Origin: an uncultured Alphaproteobacteria bacterium
Lineage (GTDB): Bacteria; Pseudomonadota; Alphaproteobacteria; Rickettsiales; UBA1997
Direction of reading: 5' to 3'
Length of the DNA stretch: 8,040 bases
NCBI GenBank assembly: GCA_903959715.1
Contig: CAJBXX010000147.1
Location: 1-8,040, forward strand
Shown: in pieces, positions 7,440-8,040 of the stretch
How the letters are laid out: each line of letters begins with the position of its first letter
Numbering within the stretch: position 1 is the first letter of the stretch
The notes under the pieces: model-generated
Seen by the model: the letters and a program-made list of their open reading frames with translations, nothing else
Database searches by the model: none
What the model was told of the DNA's origin: nothing
Translations under genes and position numbers: made by a program

Positions 7440-7939
7440 TTCTTTTTTATAATAAATTCATCGAATAAAACTATGGCAACTCCAATAAAAATTGCACTAT
7501 CCGCCAAATTAAAAGCTGGCCAATGATAAGACGCAATATGAAAATCAAGAAAATCGGTTACTCCGCCATTTTGAATGCGATCAATTACATTGCCAAAAGC
7601 ACCGCCGATTATTAATCCAAGGGCGATGGCGAGATGTTTACTTTTGATTCTCCAGAGCCAAATAATTAAAATTGTTGCAATCGAACCTTGAAGAAATGCA
7701 AATATTTCGCGGGCATTTTTGGCTTCATTAAACATGCCAAATGAAATACCGTTATTGTTAACATAAACTAAGGAAAAAAAATCTGTTAATTTGATTTGTG
7801 TTTTGGTGGCGTAATTAGAGCCCCTAAAGTCATGCAATAAATAAAAAACTTGATCTTTTGTTAATAGATCAAAAAATATAATGAAGCTTGCGACTAATAA
7901 TCCTAGAAAAAATAAGTTTTTTGAAAATAAATTTACCAT
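7436..7939 (-). CDS. lspA: Lipoprotein signal peptidase (signal peptidase II)
   Basis: The 167 residues match the family size. The four hydrophobic segments lie at ~9-24, ~79-96, ~101-117 and ~148-164. The conserved motifs are LVYVNNNGISFGMF (57-70), GGAFGNVIDRIQNGGVTDFLDF (112-133) and WPAFNLADSAI (140-150). The catalytic aspartates of this aspartyl protease are Asp120 (in NVID) and Asp147 (in NLAD). It cleaves the signal peptide before the lipidated Cys of prolipoproteins in the inner membrane. Two substrates are encoded in this window: the overlapping BamF-like gene and mltA. It is the first visible gene of the run. Its frequent partner ileS could lie upstream but is not visible. The ATG at 7937-7939 places the first membrane helix normally and has no Shine-Dalgarno before it. 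Confidence 0.97.
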   Translation of the reverse strand: MVNLFSKNLFFLGLLVASFIIFFDLLTKDQVFYLLHDFRGSNYATKTQIKLTDFFSLVYVNNNGISFGMFNEAKNAREIFAFLQGSIATILIIWLWRIKSKHLAIALGLIIGGAFGNVIDRIQNGGVTDFLDFHIASYHWPAFNLADSAIFIGVAIVLFDEFIIKKK

Positions 7940-8040
7940 TTTTTAAAATAGAATTGAGATTGTTAATTTTATCTCTTTAATTTAACATGAATTTTTTTAA
8001 ATCAAAGTAAGTTTTGATAATTTTAAAATATGTTTTATGA
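7940..8040. other. AT-rich region upstream of lspA, no gene identified
   Basis: These 101 bases hold no recognisable gene. On the minus strand a short open stretch enters from the window edge and stops at about 7977. It could be the tail of an upstream gene, but 20 A/T-rich codons prove nothing. A 6-base inverted repeat (atcaaa at 8001-8006, tttgat at 8013-8018, 6-base loop) is present but has no T-tract typical of a terminator. No convincing -35/-10 pair for lspA is visible. Confidence 0.35.

Noticed and set aside
8001..8029. Inverted repeat atcaaa/tttgat and the palindrome attttaaaat upstream of lspA
   Set aside because: The arms are short and A/T-rich, with no T-tract or known operator match, so there is no basis for a terminator or regulator site.
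7977..8039. Short minus-strand open stretch entering from the right edge, possibly the end of an upstream gene
   Set aside because: There are only about 20 A/T-rich codons without a recognisable C-terminal motif; it cannot be separated from chance.

Overview
The window is AT-rich (roughly 30% GC by eye) and nearly all coding. The gene set points to an alphaproteobacterium, probably a reduced or host-associated lineage such as the Rickettsiales or Holosporales. The evidence is an lspA gene overlapping a small lipoprotein with a DUF3035/BamF-like 'PLVIPP' motif (an alphaproteobacterial pairing), a SecD of about 510 residues, and the very low GC. The order-level assignment is inference; nothing here fixes the species.

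Layout. Bases 1-559 (minus strand) hold the N-terminal half of the ATPase/GTPase YchF, cut by the window edge. A 106-base AT-rich gap separates it from the divergent mltA-type lytic transglycosylase lipoprotein (666-1784, plus). mltA converges, 17 bases apart, on a tightly packed minus-strand run that occupies the rest of the window. In transcription order (high to low coordinates) this run is lspA (signal peptidase II), a tiny BamF-like lipoprotein, yajC, secD, lptD, trxA, and a divergent glutamine-synthetase-fold protein. The junctions are an ATGA overlap, a 47-base gap, a 14-base gap, a TAATG overlap, a 76-base gap and direct TAA-ATG abutment.

How it works together. Most of the run concerns the envelope. 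LspA matures lipoproteins. The small lipoprotein may belong to the outer-membrane beta-barrel assembly (Bam) machinery. YajC and SecD assist Sec export. LptD is itself an exported beta-barrel that needs Sec, Bam and correct disulfides, and it inserts LPS into the outer membrane. The retained LptD implies an LPS-bearing outer membrane, and MltA implies a peptidoglycan wall that is remodelled. TrxA supplies cytosolic thiol reduction. The last gene has a glutamine-synthetase catalytic fold but lacks the N-terminal domain and the catalytic histidine pair.

I see no tRNA, rRNA, CRISPR array, insertion sequence, prophage or clear intrinsic terminator. I also find no convincing new multi-gene system. 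The most unusual items are the divergent glutamine-synthetase-like protein, the export/LptD gene arrangement, the reduced cysteine set of LptD, and the lack of recognisable Shine-Dalgarno sites at all nine start codons.
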